A stretch of 64,000 bases of DNA. Source: Trochalopteron elliotii (Eukaryota; Chordata; Aves; Passeriformes; Leiothrichidae). Below are positions 60,945 to 64,000 of this stretch, in pieces. The notes beneath the pieces were generated by a model, which worked only from the letters and a program-made list of their open reading frames with translations, did not search any database and had not been told where the DNA came from. Each line of letters begins with the position of its first letter. Position 1 is the first letter of the stretch. Made by a program: the position numbers and the translations under genes. The stretch is from positions 879,102 to 943,101 of the forward strand of contig JANPWX010000031.1 of NCBI GenBank assembly GCA_024734555.1, read 5' to 3'.

Positions 60945-63900
60945 AAATGAAAAAGAATATTTTATCTTCCTTTTAGCTATTAAAATGCATAACGGTTTAG
61001 AAAATGAATTTTTTTGGTAGATTACCTGATGTAGCTGGTTTGTCCAGGTAGTTGGGACTTAAAAATCCACTAAGAATCAGGAGTGTTTGTTTTGTTTTTC
61101 CCTCCTATATCTTTATACATGTAAAATCAGATTGTATGAACTCATTGCTTGAAAAAGCAGTGGAATGTAATCTTTCAGCCTGTTGATTCCTCTTAGATTT
61201 TATAACTATATCAACCAACTGTGCTGGGTGTCTTGGAGACAAAAACTAGAAGTAAAGGGTATGAGTTGGAAGAATGAGAACAGGGTACAAATATGGACAT
61301 GGTGGTCCAATGGTGGTTTGTATTTTGATTATGCATATGTATACTTCATGTACTTCATATACTTACACACACAATGCGGTACAATTTTCTAGGAACTAGG
61401 TGACAAGTGTATGGATATCTATGGCCAAAACATTGTGTGAAATGTAAGGAAAAGTACCAAGAAAGGTACAGGCCACAAAAAAATAGCGCCAAGATTCAGG
61501 TTCATTGTCCTTTTAGGGTTCTTCACAGCATACATTGAGTTCCCCAAGAAAGGAATGTGCTAATATTTCTTGCCAAAGGCAATTTTGAAAAATTTAATGG
61601 ACTTTCAATAACTTTAAGTGCTTTTGTTTTTTCTTCTTGCTTGTATGGATAGATTTTTTTTTTTTTGCTTGTTTGTTTGGTTTTTTGGGGTCTTTTTTGA
61701 GTAAATTAAATAAATTTAATTCAACACAATTATATACTGACAGAGTTGTGTCTGGCAACAGAAATGTTAATGTTACAGAGATCATCCTGAATGTGAAACT
61801 ACCCCCATCTGTAACCTTTTGAGGAGTCCTTATTGTAAACTAATATAACAATTTTAAGGGAGAGAAGAAAATGTCACCATATTTTATATTGCATGTACAC
61901 CTGGGTCGCTTCCCCTACAGTCTCACTGCAAACGTGTTTTGAATTTAGGCTGTGAAATAAAACAGTTCCACTGGAGATGTGCTCCCACTCCTTAGTTATC
62001 TCATGTCTAAACTTCAGAATAGACCTTGACAGCTGGCACAGAAGTATTTCTAGCTCTAAAATACTGATGATTTAATGTACACAAATATATGATGTAATTT
62101 TAAACCTTACACTTTGTCAAAATTTATCTGACTGACAACTTTCTGAATACATTCAGACATGTTTCTTCCATTCAAACCCTCTGACTGAAGCCAGAAATTA
62201 ATTCCCTCTGAGAAATGCTAAAATTGGTTATTTATAATACAGCTTTATTGAAATCCCATGCTAGTGTCAAGAAATTATTATTAAAAACTTAGGATAGGGG
62301 GCTCCCATGGTAGTTTGGTTTGTCTCAAACACAAACAAGTCTTTTTTTTCTAGTCTTGGAAAAGCTGGTCATCTGCTGTTTAGGTATTTATATGAACTCG
62401 TAATGCCAAAGTGCACTCTTAGTCTGGGCAGAAATTCACTTAGCGCAAGTAGAATAAATGTCTTCTGGAAGCTGCAGCACAATAATACGATATACTCAAT
62501 TTCCTTTTAAGCTAAGCATTGGATATGGATTGTACAGAAGCATAATATGAAGAGGAAGAGTATTAGAAGTCTAATTATCTACAAATGCATTTGCTGTTCT
62601 AAAATGAAGCATCCTGACCCCTTTCTGCAGTTTTCTGCTCCTTCTCTCCTATTTTTCTGATTTCTTGTCTTCATAACAGAAAATAGCATAAATACTATAA
62701 GCTTAAAACTGTAACTGAACTGTAACTGAATCTGAGCAGTTAATCTATCCAATCCAGAAACTAAACAGTTAAGGACGGTAACTATTTTTAGCATTAACTC
62801 AAATATAATTCTTATTTATTTTCTTATCATTGAAAGTGTGAGACTGCCCTTAATTGCAAGTGAGCGAGACTACCTTTAATTGCTCAGTTTCCCTCCATCC
62901 TCTTGAAGAATGACTAATTTATTGTTGCCTTCACAGGTGCTTTTAGCAGGGAAATGTATCTCATTTGCAAACTCTCTGAGGATTTTGATGCAGTGACACT
63001 CAGCTGTCACTGTCAAACCAAGCCTCTAAGGTGAGAGAGAAGTTACAGTTGCCTTCAGGCTCAGCTTCATTTAATATGAATTTTGTGATGGTGGAGGTTG
63101 GAAGAAAGTATTAGATTTGTTTTTGATGAACTCAGTAACTACTTCAAATTTCTGTACTTCATATTGTAATCGGACTTTTTTATTTGAGCTTCTCAGGAAG
63201 CAGCAGTTCTAACATTTTGATCAAGTTCTGTACAAATACTTGATCTTAAATGAATATACACAGGTAGAGGATGTCATGTTACACATGGAAGACTCCTCAG
63301 TCTCCTTGTTATCTTGCTTTGGGAATGAATGAATTGCAGCTCTGGAACTTTGAAGTGCATATGTCCAGAGCTCCTGGGGAAAGATTATAAAATGTAGATA
63401 GCTATCATCTATTCTTGGACTTGCATCACTGGTTAACTGAAGGTAGGTTTAAAACACCCTCAAACTTCAGTCGTTTGTGAGGAAAGTTAAAGAAGACAAG
63501 AACCTTCTATAGATATTAATTTATTTGGATAATCTTACTAAGTTTAGAATATAAAGAACTTCAAGAAATACTTTAGAAAAACTGGCTGACCAGAGCCCTG
63601 CAGATGAAAGCTCTTAGGTCATAAATGTGTACTTTACAGGACATATGGTTCTGTAAAATATGCAGGAGGCGTAAATGCATCCCTTGATAAAATAGAACAG
63701 TTTACAACATAAAATATATTTCAGAGTTAAATATCCTCAATAGTGCTAATTATTTTAAAAGTTACTTTATTTCAGTGAATATCCAGTATTGGATATGAAG
63801 CCCAGTAAGTGGCAAAGAAAATGGATGGCATCGGGAAGAGAAAATGAAATTATAATCAGAAATATCAGGAATCACTTGCATAAAACTGTGACAAGGCCAT

Positions 63901-64000
63901 GTATTAAATAATTAATAGTTTCTATCAATCATAATCTTTTCTGGCTCTTAGCTGTTGTCTTCTGTGTTTTTTTCTTGCTACAGAACCCTCTATGATATAA
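60945..64000. other. Unique A+T-rich DNA, no gene seen
   Basis: A T-run lies at 61656-61667. Two small tandem duplications occur: 11 bp twice at 62707-62728 (AACTGTAACTG) and 26 bp twice at 62840-62889. Frames at 61183-61392, 61594-61785, 62307-62510 and 62579-62794 are short and featureless. No interspersed repeat is recognised. Confidence 0.6.
62840..62889. repeat. 26-bp imperfect tandem duplication
   Basis: GAGACTGCCCTTAATTGC (from 62840) recurs as GAGACTACCTTTAATTGC (from 62866), two mismatches in 18 aligned bases, period 26. Confidence 0.8.

Noticed and set aside
1..64000. CRISPR array, bacterial operon, tRNA or rRNA genes, mitochondrial insertion
   Set aside because: No regularly spaced repeats with unique spacers, no ribosome-binding-site-led gene chains, no cloverleaf or rRNA signature, and no mitochondrial-like block was noticed. 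The DNA is typical of a bird nuclear genome.

Overview
The window is vertebrate nuclear DNA and almost certainly from a bird. Five fragments of the CR1 non-LTR retrotransposon, the dominant avian LINE, are recognisable by their characteristic 3' untranslated region and their 8-bp terminal repeat. Six solitary long terminal repeats (LTRs) of endogenous retroviruses are present, several of which resemble LTR families that are common in songbirds and other neoavian birds. The background is A+T-rich and CpG-poor. Microsatellites are present, and there is no sign of bacterial gene organisation. Assignment to a passerine-like bird is an inference from LTR sequences recognised from memory, not from a search.

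No protein-coding gene, rRNA, tRNA or other RNA gene can be supported. The longest open frames are about 130 codons and occur on both strands. They either overlap repeats or show no recognisable domain. The region therefore reads as intergenic DNA or as part of one or more very large introns. A few short stretches carry good splice-like signals around open frames (8161-8205, 11141-11258, 13184-13258, 36771-36864, 37634-37930). They are reported as low-confidence exon candidates in the findings, not as genes.

Layout. 0.8-1.4 kb: minus-strand LTR with an internal (AAT)n. 1.4-18.4 kb: unique A+T-rich DNA. 18.4-19.2 kb: plus-strand CR1. 19.2-24.8 kb: unique DNA with a CpG-retaining patch near 21.6 kb. 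24.8-25.6 kb: (CA)n, then an intact-looking solo LTR flanked by the 6-bp target-site duplication GATATC. 25.6-35.8 kb: unique DNA. 35.8 kb: CR1 tip with a 44-bp internal duplication. 41.3-46.3 kb: the densest mobile-element cluster, with two CR1 fragments in opposite orientations and two minus-strand LTRs. 48.9 kb: a compound (GTT)14(ATT)12 microsatellite. 53.6-54.0 kb: a short plus-strand LTR flanked by AAAATG duplications. 57.8-58.2 kb: plus-strand CR1. 60.3-60.9 kb: plus-strand LTR containing a (TTTG)n run. Recognised mobile elements total about 5.7 kb, roughly 9% of the window. That is modest and unlike the retrovirus-dense W chromosome of birds.

There is no evidence for a new gene system here. 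The most solid observations are the two LTR insertions with exact 6-bp target-site duplications, the recurrent position of simple repeats just upstream of the LTR polyadenylation signals, a perfect hairpin inside one LTR, and several CpG- or TAATTA-bearing patches that could be conserved regulatory elements.
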